From positions 1,736,001 to 1,800,000 of the forward strand of contig CAWBYD010000003.1 in NCBI GenBank assembly GCA_963792915.1: a stretch of DNA of 64,000 nt, read 5' to 3'. Source of the DNA: Solirubrobacter sp963792915 (lineage in GTDB: Bacteria; Actinomycetota; Thermoleophilia; Solirubrobacterales; Solirubrobacteraceae). The position numbers were made by a program, and so were the translations under genes. Under the pieces are notes generated by a model. It saw only the letters and a program-made list of their open reading frames with translations. It ran no database searches and was not told the origin of the DNA. The stretch's first letter is position 1; each line of letters opens with the position of its first letter. Positions 27,508-35,103 of the stretch are shown here, piece after piece.

Positions 27508-28094
27508 CCCGACCGGAACGGCGACGCCGCGCCGGTCACGTCGTCGTACGTGTGGCGCCAGACGCAGCCGGTGTCGTTGGCCAGCAGGTGGATCGACACC
27601 GACGTGACGTCCGAGGTGGTCCGCACGCGGTGGATGTCGTCGGCGGGCGGGAGCAGCGCGTAGAAGTCGCCCGCGTCCAGCCCCCGCCGGCGCAGCAGCT
27701 CGAGGCGGCTGTCGGCCGGGCGGTAGAACTCCTCGTCCTGGTTGCCGCGGTAGAGGCCGATCAGGCCCCAGGCGAGGTGGTCGTGGACCGGCGTCATCGA
27801 CCCCGGCGGCACGACCAGGCTGAACAGGCACAGCGACCCGTCGCCCGCGCGGTAGAGCAGCCACTGGCCGATGCCGCCGCCCATGCCGGACTCCGGCGCG
27901 TCGCGCGTGTAGTGCTCGGGCAGCCACGTGCGGTCGGCGATCAGCTCGCGAAACAGCGGCTGGATCGCGTCGCACGACTCGCGCGGGTCGGCGACGGTGC
28001 GGGCGCGTACGGAGGCGATGAAGTCGCGCACGAGCGGTGTGTCGAGCACGTACTCGTCCTCGCCGGACGCTGGGGCGGCGTGAAAGTCACACAT
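27450..28094 (-). CDS. Cysteine-dioxygenase-type thiol dioxygenase (cupin)
   Basis: A 214-residue cupin of the CDO type I superfamily. Two iron ligands sit in TPVHDHLAWGLIGLYRGNQDEEFY (HxH) and the third in DIHRVRT; the Trp-Gly after HDH and the Asn-Gln-Asp-Glu-Glu strand are nearer to 3-mercaptopropionate/broad thiol dioxygenases than to mammalian cysteine dioxygenase. It would oxidise a thiol such as cysteine or mercaptopropionate to a sulfinate. Convergence with a mercaptopyruvate sulfurtransferase gives a sulfur-amino-acid theme to this spot. Confidence 0.78.
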   Translation of the reverse strand: MCDFHAAPASGEDEYVLDTPLVRDFIASVRARTVADPRESCDAIQPLFRELIADRTWLPEHYTRDAPESGMGGGIGQWLLYRAGDGSLCLFSLVVPPGSMTPVHDHLAWGLIGLYRGNQDEEFYRPADSRLELLRRRGLDAGDFYALLPPADDIHRVRTTSDVTSVSIHLLANDTGCVWRHTYDDVTGAASPFRSGYVNASCPEAAGRSGSADH

Positions 28095-28115
28095 CGATAG
28101 GCGCAGTATCGCAAT

Positions 28116-28556
28116 TCACCGCGTCGACCCGACGTAGCGCAGATCGACGCTGTCGCGCTGTCCGGCCCAGCGCAGCGTCAGCCGCCAGCACCCCGACGAC
28201 GGCAGGTCGATGATCGACGGACCGGGGCCGCCCGCGACCACCCGCGCGACCGTCGTCGGACCGCTGGTCGCCGTGATGCGCAGGTCCGATACCCCGCGCG
28301 GCGGCTTGCGCGCGACCCACAGGATCTTGTTGGAGTGCACGCGCGACGGCGGGGCCGACAGCGGGAACCCGAACAGCACCGCGGCGATCCGCCCGCCCGA
28401 CCCGACGACGTGGGGCACCTTCGGCTCGGGGTCCGAGAAGCCGCCGCGCGCCCACGCGGGCAGCACGCCGCGGTCGACCGGCGCGCAGCTCGCGCTGCCG
28501 TTCCCGCCGCCGCACGCGGCCAGCCCCACCACTCCGACGAGCGCGATCCGCCACAC
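28116..28556 (-). CDS. Predicted lipoprotein of unknown function
   Basis: A 146-residue protein with a short signal peptide and lipobox LAAC (MWRIALVGVVGLAACGGG). The mature part is beta-rich, with KILWVARKP near the middle and SSGCWRLTLRWAGQRDSVDLRYV at the end. A second Cys follows the lipid Cys (SCAP), and a third is in GCW, so one disulfide is possible. I do not recognise the family. GTG start at 28556. Confidence 0.65.
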   Translation of the reverse strand: MWRIALVGVVGLAACGGGNGSASCAPVDRGVLPAWARGGFSDPEPKVPHVVGSGGRIAAVLFGFPLSAPPSRVHSNKILWVARKPPRGVSDLRITATSGPTTVARVVAGGPGPSIIDLPSSGCWRLTLRWAGQRDSVDLRYVGSTR

Positions 28557-28641
28557 ACCCCAACTACACCAGCGCCGGCGCGCCGGTTCCGTCTCTGGCC
28601 CGCTGTCGAATCACGCTCTCATACGGGCTACGCTCGGGCGG

Positions 28642-29034
28642 ATGGACGAGCCCGTCCGCGTCGACAAGTGGCTGTGGGCCGCAAGGCTCGTGAAGACCCG
28701 TGCGCTCGCGGTCGACGCCATCCGCGGCGGCCGCGTGCGCGTCAACGGGCAGCCCGCCAAGCCGAGCAAGGACGTCAAGCCCGGCGACCGGCTGGAGTTC
28801 AGCGCGGGCGTCCTGCGGATGGAGCTCGACGTCCGCGGGACATCCGAGCGGCGGGTGTCCGCGCCCGAGGCCGCGCGGCTCTACGAGGAGACGCCCGAGA
28901 GCCGCGCGACCCGCGAGGCGCGCCTGGAGGAGATGCGCATGACCCGCCCGCAGGGGGTCGATCGCAACGCGCGGCCGACCAAGCGCGAGCGGCGCCAGCT
29001 CGAGCGTCTGAAGGGCCGGCGCGAGCCGCGGTAG
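28642..29034 (+). CDS. S4-domain RNA-binding protein (Hsp15/RqcP-like)
   Basis: A 130-residue protein with an N-terminal S4 domain (VRVDKWLWAARLVKTRALAVDAIRGGRVRVNGQPAKPSKDVKPGD), followed by a basic helical tail rich in Arg. This is the layout of Hsp15 (HslR), which binds free 50S subunits carrying stalled nascent chains, and of related ribosome quality-control factors. TACGCT (28629-28634) ends 7 nt before the ATG, so expression is probably leaderless. The gene precedes the second sigma factor by 95 bp. Confidence 0.85.
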   Translation: MDEPVRVDKWLWAARLVKTRALAVDAIRGGRVRVNGQPAKPSKDVKPGDRLEFSAGVLRMELDVRGTSERRVSAPEAARLYEETPESRATREARLEEMRMTRPQGVDRNARPTKRERRQLERLKGRREPR

Positions 29035-29081
29035 GGGGGTTGCCGGACCCCTGAGCGGCGGCCGGTTCAGGGAGACGTCGA

Positions 29082-29101
29082 GGGAGCTCCCCCATATCGG
29101 G
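29082..29101 (+). promoter_or_regulatory. Conserved element upstream of sigma-factor gene (copy 2)
   Basis: GGGAGCTCCCCCATATCGGG matches 17 of 20 bases of the element at 6695-6714 and ends 28 nt before the start codon, exactly as there. Its left half GGGAGCTCCC is a perfect 10-bp palindrome. I saw no third copy in the window. Confidence 0.55.
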
Positions 29102-29129
29102 ATCGGCCGCCGGCCGGGAGTCTCGTCGT

Positions 29130-29621
29130 GTGCCCAACGAACTCCTTCCCGCCGCCCTCTCGGCGCACATGGCCTCGCTGCACCGCGCCGCCCGCGGCAT
29201 GACCCGTCATCGTGAGGACGCCGAGGATCTCGTCCAGGACATGCTCCTACGGGTCCTCGCCCGCCCGCGGGTGATCGATGCCGAGGGCGCCGGCCCCTAC
29301 CTGCACCAGGCGCTGCGCAACACGCACGTCTCCGTCCTGCGGGCCCGCGACCGGCGCCCGCAGCAGGCGCCGCTCGAGCCCGAGGACGCGCGTCTGACGG
29401 CGGTCGCCAGCGATCCCGCCGACGTCGTCCACACGCGCGCGGTGATCGCCGCCATCGCCTCGCTCCCCGACGCCCAGCGCGACGTCATCGCCGCCGTGGA
29501 CGTCGCCGGCTACGGCTACGCCGAGACCGCCGCGCAGCTCCAGATCCCGGTCGGAACGGTAATGAGCCGCCTGCACCGGGGCCGCGCGCGGCTCGTCAGC
29601 GACGTGGCGCTGGCCGCGTAG
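29130..29621 (+). CDS. RNA polymerase sigma factor, ECF type
   Basis: A 163-residue two-region sigma factor. Region 2 (about 10-75) has the core contact REDAEDLVQDMLLRVLARP, and region 4 (about 105-155) has IASLPDAQRDVIAAVDVAGYGYAETAAQLQIPVGTVMSRLHRGRARL, the classical ECF -35-binding helix. No anti-sigma gene is adjacent. The GTG start has CCGGGAG about 10 nt upstream. Region 4 is more canonical than in the sigma factor at 6743. Its shared upstream element suggests the two belong to one regulatory circuit. Confidence 0.9.
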   Translation: MPNELLPAALSAHMASLHRAARGMTRHREDAEDLVQDMLLRVLARPRVIDAEGAGPYLHQALRNTHVSVLRARDRRPQQAPLEPEDARLTAVASDPADVVHTRAVIAAIASLPDAQRDVIAAVDVAGYGYAETAAQLQIPVGTVMSRLHRGRARLVSDVALAA

Positions 29622-29638
29622 ATACTAGGGTCCGGCGG

Positions 29639-30421
29639 GTGATCCGCCCGGTCCGCGACGACGAACTGCCCGAGGCGTTGCGCGTGCTCGCCGAGGCCTT
29701 CGGGCTCCCGGCCGCGACGCCGAGCGTGCACACGCTGGTCGCGCGCGCGAGCGAGGGCCGCTTCCTGGTCGCCGAACGCGACGGCCGGATCGTCGGCACG
29801 GGCGCGTGCGTCGCGTTCGGGCCGACCGGCTGGCTCGGGGGGATCACGGTCGCCGCCGAGGCGCGCGGCGCCGGCCTCGGCCGCGCGCTGACCGAGGCCG
29901 CGCTGGATGCGCTCGGGCCGCGCGAGACCGTGCTGCTGCTGGCCTCGGAGCTCGGGCGGCCGATCTACGACCGGCTCGGGTTCGTCGCCGAGGGCCGCTA
30001 CCCGGTGTACGCGGGCGGCGCGCCCGGCGAGGCCCGCGACGTCCGCCCGGCGCGGCCGTCGGACCACGCGGCGATCCGCGCGCTCGACGCGCATGCGACC
30101 GGCGAGCGGCGGACGCTGGCGATCGACGCCTCGCTGGACGGCGCGCTCGTCACCGACGACGTGTCCGGCGTGGCGTTCAACCCGCCGTTCGGAGCCCTCC
30201 CGGTGATCGCGCGCACGCCGCAGGCCGGCGCGGCGCTGCTGGCCGCGACACTCGGCTCCGGCGCGCGCCTCGCGGTGCCCGAAGAGAACGCGGCCGCCCG
30301 CGAGGCGCTCGAGGCCCACGGCGCGCGCGAGGTCCGCAGCGTCACGCGCATGCGGCGTGGGCCCGCCGTCGCGTGGCGGCCGGAGTGCGTGTGGGGCGTC
30401 TTCAGCCTGTTCTTCGGCTGA
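29639..30421 (+). CDS. GNAT-family N-acetyltransferase (two-domain)
   Basis: A 260-residue protein with a GNAT fold in the first half: IRPVRDDELPEALRVLAEAFG, then the acetyl-CoA loop ITVAAEARGAGLGRALTEAALD and the closing PIYDRLGFVAEGRYPVY. The second half begins with a similar strand (DVRPARPSDHAAIRALD) and looks like a degenerate second GNAT domain ending ...VWGVFSLFFG. Substrate unknown. TAGGGT (29626-29631) ends 7 nt before the GTG, indicating a leaderless mRNA. Its 3' end overlaps the convergent transporter gene by 20 bp. Confidence 0.82.
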   Translation: MIRPVRDDELPEALRVLAEAFGLPAATPSVHTLVARASEGRFLVAERDGRIVGTGACVAFGPTGWLGGITVAAEARGAGLGRALTEAALDALGPRETVLLLASELGRPIYDRLGFVAEGRYPVYAGGAPGEARDVRPARPSDHAAIRALDAHATGERRTLAIDASLDGALVTDDVSGVAFNPPFGALPVIARTPQAGAALLAATLGSGARLAVPEENAAAREALEAHGAREVRSVTRMRRGPAVAWRPECVWGVFSLFFG

Positions 30422-31274
30422 GCGACTCGCGCTGCAGCACGCGCCCGACCGCGGTCATCGCCACCACCATCCCGACCACGCTCGCGGGGTGCAGCGTCTC
30501 GCCGAGCGTGAGCGCGGAGCCGATCGCGGTCACCGCCGGGACCGTCAGCAGCAGCGCCGCGACGCTGCTCGCCGCGTGGCCGCGCAGGACCCGCATCAGC
30601 GCCAGCAGGCTCACCGCGCCCATCACCCAGCCGATCCAGCCGACCGACAGCACGAGCTTCGCCGAGACGTCGAAGCGCCCGCCGAACACGGCGACGGCCG
30701 GCGCGATCACGACGCCCGCGGTGACGTTCTGCACCGCGGCCGCCACGCGCGGGTCCGCCGCACCGACCCAGCGCTTCTGCAGCACCGTGCCGGAGGCCAG
30801 GCCGAGCATCCCGATCAGCGTCACGCCGACCCCGGCGCCGACGCGGGCGTCACCCAGCGCCGGCGCGAGGCTGATCGCCACGCCCACCACGCCGACCGCG
30901 AGCCCGGTCCACAGCCGCGAGTCGCCGCGCTCCTGCCCGGTCGCGATCGCCAGCGCGGTCGTGATCAGCGGCGAGAGCCCGAGCATCACGAGCGCCCCGA
31001 GCGCAGCCGGCACGCCGAGCGCGAAGCCGCCGTAGACACCGCCGAACTGCACGATCTGCAGCAGCAGCCCGACGACCGCGAGCTTGCCGAACGGCGCGCC
31101 GTGGCGGTGCCGCCACGCCAGCGGCACGAGCAGCAGCGCCGCCAGCGTGAAGCGCGCGGCCAGCAGCGGCAGCGGGTCGGCGACTCCGATGGCCAGGGCG
31201 CCGACGACGTAGCCGCTGGCCCACAGGACGACGAAGCTCGGGAGCAGCACGCGATCGGACACGACCCTCACCAT
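30402..31274 (-). CDS. EamA/DMT-family transporter
   Basis: A protein of about 290 residues with ten predicted membrane helices in two EamA halves, a drug/metabolite transporter of the RhaT/YdcZ-like type. It begins PSFVVLWASGYVVGALAIGVADPLPLLAARFTLAALLL, the usual first EamA repeat; a second repeat starts near GTVLQKRWVG. It probably exports amino acids or metabolites. The ATG at 31274 is chosen as nearest to the first helix; the frame is open to 31313. It is divergent from a LysR regulator, its probable controller. Confidence 0.85.
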   Translation of the reverse strand: MVRVVSDRVLLPSFVVLWASGYVVGALAIGVADPLPLLAARFTLAALLLVPLAWRHRHGAPFGKLAVVGLLLQIVQFGGVYGGFALGVPAALGALVMLGLSPLITTALAIATGQERGDSRLWTGLAVGVVGVAISLAPALGDARVGAGVGVTLIGMLGLASGTVLQKRWVGAADPRVAAAVQNVTAGVVIAPAVAVFGGRFDVSAKLVLSVGWIGWVMGAVSLLALMRVLRGHAASSVAALLLTVPAVTAIGSALTLGETLHPASVVGMVVAMTAVGRVLQRESLSRRTG

Positions 31275-31317
31275 GCCCGCGCACGGCCGGCGGACCAATC
31301 GCACCTGGCCCAAAACC

Positions 31318-31338
31318 GATGCGCATCCGTGATCGATC
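31318..31338. promoter_or_regulatory. Palindromes between EamA transporter and LysR gene
   Basis: Two perfect palindromes, GATGCGCATC (31318-31327) and GATCGATC (31331-31338), lie in the 79-bp divergent gap, next to the LysR -10 box TACGAT (31342-31347). LysR regulators bind such dyads in the shared region, so this is the likely recognition site. Confidence 0.45.
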
Positions 31339-31353
31339 GCCTACGATACGGGC

Positions 31354-32175
31354 GTGGACCTCGATCCCGCCCACCTGCGCTCGTTCCTGGCGATCGTCCG
31401 CTACGGCGGCTACCACCGGGCCGGTGACGCGCTGCACCTCACCCAGCCCGCCGTCAGCCGCCACATCCGGCGCCTGGAGGAGCAGCTCGGCGAGCCGCTG
31501 TTTCACCGCCGCGGGCGCGGCGTCGAGCTGACCGCGTTCGGCGAGCGCGCCGCCGCCGAGTTCACCGCCGTCCTGGCGGCGCACGACCGCGCGCTCGCCC
31601 GCCTGCAGCGCTCGGGCCCGTTCGTGTTCGGGACGATCGAGAACCTCGTCGACCCCGTCCTGCCCGACCTGATCGCGGTCGTGCGCGAGCAGGTGGGCGA
31701 CCTGCAACTGCGCGTCGACCGCTCGTTCGCGCTGGTGGAGCGGCTCACCCGCGGCGAACTCGACGCGGCGATCGTCATCGACCCCGGCGACGCGCCGGAC
31801 CCGGTCGAGCTCGGCACGATCGCGCTGCGCTGGTTCGCGAGCCCGGCGCTGGTCGAGCGCGAGCCGCTGCCGCTCGTGGCCTACGACCCGCCGTGCGGCC
31901 TGCGCGATCTGGCGCTGGCGCGGCTGCGCGAGCTCGGCCTGGAATACACGCTCAACGCCGAGAGCCCGCACCTCAGCGGCGTGCACTCCGCCGTGCGCAA
32001 CGGCCTCGGCTACGCGCTGCTGGCGGCCGGCGCGGACGGGCTGCGCGCGGTCACGCACGGGCCGCTCGCCACGCCCATCCCCGCGCGCCTGTACCTCGTG
32101 CTCGCTCCCGGCCACGCCGCGCTCGCGACGCCGCTGCGCGCCGCGCTGTGGCGCGCCACGGCGAGGGCCGCCTAG
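31354..32175 (+). CDS. LysR-family transcriptional regulator
   Basis: A 273-residue regulator. The N-terminal winged helix is standard: LRSFLAIVRYGGYHRAGDALHLTQPAVSRHIRRLEEQLGEPLFHRRGRGVELT. The effector domain (about 90-270) is slightly short and keeps the pattern RLTRGELDAAIV. TACGAT (31342-31347) ends 6 nt before the GTG, so the mRNA is probably leaderless. By the usual LysR arrangement it should control the divergent EamA transporter. Its stop overlaps the next (convergent) gene by 4 bp. Confidence 0.9.
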   Translation: MDLDPAHLRSFLAIVRYGGYHRAGDALHLTQPAVSRHIRRLEEQLGEPLFHRRGRGVELTAFGERAAAEFTAVLAAHDRALARLQRSGPFVFGTIENLVDPVLPDLIAVVREQVGDLQLRVDRSFALVERLTRGELDAAIVIDPGDAPDPVELGTIALRWFASPALVEREPLPLVAYDPPCGLRDLALARLRELGLEYTLNAESPHLSGVHSAVRNGLGYALLAAGADGLRAVTHGPLATPIPARLYLVLAPGHAALATPLRAALWRATARAA

Positions 32176-32789
32176 CTGACTTCCGGCGAAGAGGGCGCGG
32201 CCTCGAGCTCGGTCGCCTTGCCGCGGCCGCGGTCGCCCGACAGCAGCCAGTCGACGTCGCTCTCCTCGTCGTCGGCCGGCTCGCGCCGCACCGACAGCAG
32301 CCGCTCGCCGCCGAAGCGCACCTGGCCGACCGAGTACGCCGAGACCGGCACGCCGTGCTTGCCGGCCAGCCAGTCGATCGTGGTCAGCGCGCGCGGGTCA
32401 TAGCCGCCCGCGACCAGCACCAGCGCGGGCGACTGGTGCCCGTCGATCCCGTCCAGCCCCTCGTGCAGGCCGACGAGCCGCTCGCGGTCCCAGGTGGCCA
32501 CGTCCGCCGCGGCGCCGAGCGCGCGGCCGAGCTGCCACTCAACGGTGTCGCCGGTCACGAGCACGACGACCACGCGGCCCACACGCTCGTCCAGGCCCAG
32601 CAGGTCGACGTACGGGACGGGCTCGCGCGCCAGCAGCCGCACGCCCTCCAGGCCGAGCTCGCCGGCGAAGACGTCCCACGACGACGTGATCAGCGACAGC
32701 AGCTCCTCGCGGTCCGGCGGCGCCTCGTGAACGAGCCCGGAGGAATGGGGGGCGACGAGCGTCCCCGAGGTCTCATCGATGCGCAGCAC
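32172..32789 (-). CDS. Conserved hypothetical protein, PD-(D/E)XK-like fold suspected
   Basis: A 205-residue soluble protein. The segment EPVPYVDLLGLDERVGRVVVVLVTGD resembles the core strands of restriction-endonuclease-like folds (D-x(n)-E-x-K), but the catalytic Glu-x-Lys is replaced by Leu-Val-Thr, so it would be inactive as a nuclease. A second half, ALTTIDWLAGKHGVPVSAYSVGQVRFGGERLLSVRRE, looks like the C-terminal strands of such folds. An acidic, low-complexity tail ends the protein. The GTG start has AAGGAGG 11 nt upstream. Function unknown. Confidence 0.6.
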   Translation of the reverse strand: MLRIDETSGTLVAPHSSGLVHEAPPDREELLSLITSSWDVFAGELGLEGVRLLAREPVPYVDLLGLDERVGRVVVVLVTGDTVEWQLGRALGAAADVATWDRERLVGLHEGLDGIDGHQSPALVLVAGGYDPRALTTIDWLAGKHGVPVSAYSVGQVRFGGERLLSVRREPADDEESDVDWLLSGDRGRGKATELEAAPSSPEVS

Positions 32790-32831
32790 GGCGGTCCATT
32801 CCTCCTTGACGAGAGCGGTCCGCCGACAAGC

Positions 32832-33419
32832 CTAACCCAGCGTGACGGGCTCGCCGATGACGATGCGTCCCGCGGTCACGACGCGAGCCTCGATCCCCGG
32901 CCCGTCGCCGCGCGACGCGACGAGCCGCAGGCGCACGCCGTCGCGGAAGACGAGCTCGCGGCCCGCCCAGCCGCCGCGCGGCAGCTCGAGCTCGAGCTGG
33001 ACGTTCACGCCCGCCACCTCGGGCGCCTCGGGCAGCGTCGCGGCGAGGTAGACGGCGCGCGAGGACTCGAGGTCGCGCACGAGCCGCACCGAGCGCCCGA
33101 GGTCCGCGGCGAGCGCGCTCGCGACCCGCGGATCACCCCAGCGCCAGCTCCGGATCCCGCCCGGCGCGGACAGGATCGGGTACGGCGGAGAGAACTCGGC
33201 CATGATCGCTCCGTCGGGGTTGAACGGGTACGCCGCCGTCCAGCGCGCGAGCTGCGGAAGGTCCTGCGGCGTCAGCATGCCGTCAGGACCGGCGACGTAG
33301 TGCTGGCGGTCCCCGGCGATGCCGCGTGCATCGAGACGGCTCGAGCGCAGGCGCTCACCGCCCATACCGGCGACCGGCCAGCGCCATAGGGCTGTCACCG
33401 AACCTTCGACAGCCGTCAC
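32832..33419 (-). CDS. MOSC-domain protein
   Basis: A protein of about 195 residues with a MOSC N-terminal beta barrel (VTALWRWPVAGMGGERLRSSRLDARGIAGDRQHYV) followed by a shortened MOSC-like domain (AGVNVQLELELPRGGWAGRELVFRDGVRLRLVASRGDG). It contains no cysteine at all, so the Cys that carries sulfur or molybdenum cofactor in active relatives is missing. Starts at 33419 and 33398 (both GTG) are possible; the first gives MTAVEGSVTALW, which fits the family better. It is divergent from glpD with only 18 bp between start codons. Confidence 0.65.
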   Translation of the reverse strand: MTAVEGSVTALWRWPVAGMGGERLRSSRLDARGIAGDRQHYVAGPDGMLTPQDLPQLARWTAAYPFNPDGAIMAEFSPPYPILSAPGGIRSWRWGDPRVASALAADLGRSVRLVRDLESSRAVYLAATLPEAPEVAGVNVQLELELPRGGWAGRELVFRDGVRLRLVASRGDGPGIEARVVTAGRIVIGEPVTLG

Positions 33420-33437
33420 AGTAGCCTCAGCGCGGCC

Positions 33438-35036
33438 ATGCTGTCGCGCTCCAATGCCGTCGCCGCCCTCACCGCGGAGCCGTTCGACGTGCTCGTCATC
33501 GGCGGCGGGATCACGGGCGCCGGCGTCGCGCTGGACGCCGCCACGCGCGGCTACTCGGTGGCGCTCGTGGAGCGCGGCGACTACGCCGGCGGGACGTCCT
33601 CGCGCTCGAGCAAGCTCGTCCACGGCGGGCTGCGCTACCTGCAGAACTTCGACCTCGGGCTGGTGCGCGAGGCGCTGGTGGAGCGCCAGATCAACGTCAA
33701 CATCGCGCCGCACCTGGTGCGCCCGCTGCCGCTGATCGTGCCCTCCTTCGACGGCGCGCGCCCGGACCGGATCGTGGCGCTCGGGCTGAACATGTACGAC
33801 GTGATGGCGCTGCGCCGCCGCCGCGGGCGCGACGAGGAGTGGAGCCCCGCCCGCCACCGCCTCATCTCCGGCGCCGAGGTCGTCGCGCAGCTACCGGCGC
33901 TGGCCGACCGCGCGCCCACCGGCGGCTATCTGTTCTACGACTGCCAGACCGACGACGTGCGGCTCGTGCTGACCGTGCTGGCCGAGGCCGAGCGCTTCGG
34001 GGCGGTCGCCGCCAACCGCGTCGAGGCGGTCGAGCTCGTGCCCGGCGGCGCCCGCGTGCGCGATCGCGAGAGCGGCGAGCTGCTCGACGTGCGCGCCTCC
34101 TACGTCGTCAACGCGACCGGCGTGTGGGCCGACCGGCTGCGCCCCGCGGAGCTCCACGACGAGGCCGAGGTGCCGGTGATCCGCCCCAGCCGCGGGACGC
34201 ATCTGGTGCTCGATGCGAGCGTGCTGCCCGTGACCGCCGGGGCGATCGTCCCCGCGGGCGGCGGCCGCAGCATCTTCGTGCTGCCGTGGCTGGGGCAGAC
34301 GCTGGTCGGGACGACCGACAACGACTACGAGGGCTCGCTCGAGCACGTGCGTCCCTCCGAGGACGACGTTGCCTACCTGCTCGACGCCGTCAACGCGTTC
34401 TTCGCCGCCACGCTGGACGCGAGCGACGTGGTCGCCGCCTATGCAGGCGTGCGCCCGCTGATCTCGACCGGCGATCCGCGCAAGTCCGTCGACATCTCGC
34501 GCAAGGCCGAGCTGTATGAGACGTCGAGCGGGATGATCACGATCACCGGCGGCAAGCTCACGACCTGGCGGCGGATGGCCAAGCTGACCGTCGACCGGAT
34601 CGTCGAGCGCGCGGGCGCCGACGCCCCCTGCCAGACGGAGTCCGTGCCGCTGGGAATGGCGATCGAGCCCTCGGACCTGACCGCGGCGCCGGAGTTCGCG
34701 CGCGAGCAGCTCGCGGCGCGCTACGGCCACGTGGCGCACGACGTGATCGCGCTGGGCGGGCTCGAGCCGATCCTCCCGGGGCGGCCCGACCTGCTCGCCG
34801 AGGCGGTCCATGCCGCGCGCCGCGAGCAGGCCCGCACGGTCGGCGACGTGCTGCTGCGCCGCACGCGGCTGGGGCTGACCGCGGCGCGGCCGCTACTGGC
34901 GCCCGGGGCGGCCGCGATCGAGCGCGTGGCGGACGCGATGGGGGAGGAGCTGGGGTGGGACGCGGCGCGGCGGGCGGTGGAGGTCGAGGCGTTCCGGGGC
35001 GAGGCGCGCGAGGAGGGCATCCTCCCCGCGCCGTAA
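33438..35036 (+). CDS. glpD: Glycerol-3-phosphate dehydrogenase/oxidase
   Basis: A 532-residue FAD enzyme of the GlpD family, which oxidises sn-glycerol-3-phosphate to dihydroxyacetone phosphate and passes electrons to quinone (or oxygen). The FAD-binding fold starts FDVLVIGGGITGAGVALDAATRGYSVALVERGDYAGGTSSRSSKLVHGGLRYL, a textbook GlpD N terminus. WLGQTLVGTTDNDYEG and ITGGKLTTWRRMA are further FAD/substrate blocks, and a C-terminal cap helical domain is present. No glycerol kinase or facilitator is next to it. TAGCCT (33422-33427), 10 nt before the ATG, may be the -10. Confidence 0.95.
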   Translation: MLSRSNAVAALTAEPFDVLVIGGGITGAGVALDAATRGYSVALVERGDYAGGTSSRSSKLVHGGLRYLQNFDLGLVREALVERQINVNIAPHLVRPLPLIVPSFDGARPDRIVALGLNMYDVMALRRRRGRDEEWSPARHRLISGAEVVAQLPALADRAPTGGYLFYDCQTDDVRLVLTVLAEAERFGAVAANRVEAVELVPGGARVRDRESGELLDVRASYVVNATGVWADRLRPAELHDEAEVPVIRPSRGTHLVLDASVLPVTAGAIVPAGGGRSIFVLPWLGQTLVGTTDNDYEGSLEHVRPSEDDVAYLLDAVNAFFAATLDASDVVAAYAGVRPLISTGDPRKSVDISRKAELYETSSGMITITGGKLTTWRRMAKLTVDRIVERAGADAPCQTESVPLGMAIEPSDLTAAPEFAREQLAARYGHVAHDVIALGGLEPILPGRPDLLAEAVHAARREQARTVGDVLLRRTRLGLTAARPLLAPGAAAIERVADAMGEELGWDAARRAVEVEAFRGEAREEGILPAP

Positions 35037-35058
35037 GGTCCGCCAAAACTTTCCGCCC

Positions 35059-35082
35059 CCTCGCCGGTTGCACCGGGCGAGG
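35059..35082. other. Hairpin between glpD and the secreted protein gene
   Basis: CCTCGCCGGT and ACC(G)GGCGAGG pair over 10 bp with one bulged G around a TGC loop. It lies 22 nt after the glpD stop and 22 nt before the next ATG, so it may be the glpD terminator or part of the next leader. Confidence 0.45.
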
Positions 35083-35103
35083 TCCCTCGACTCCCGGAGC
35101 CGC

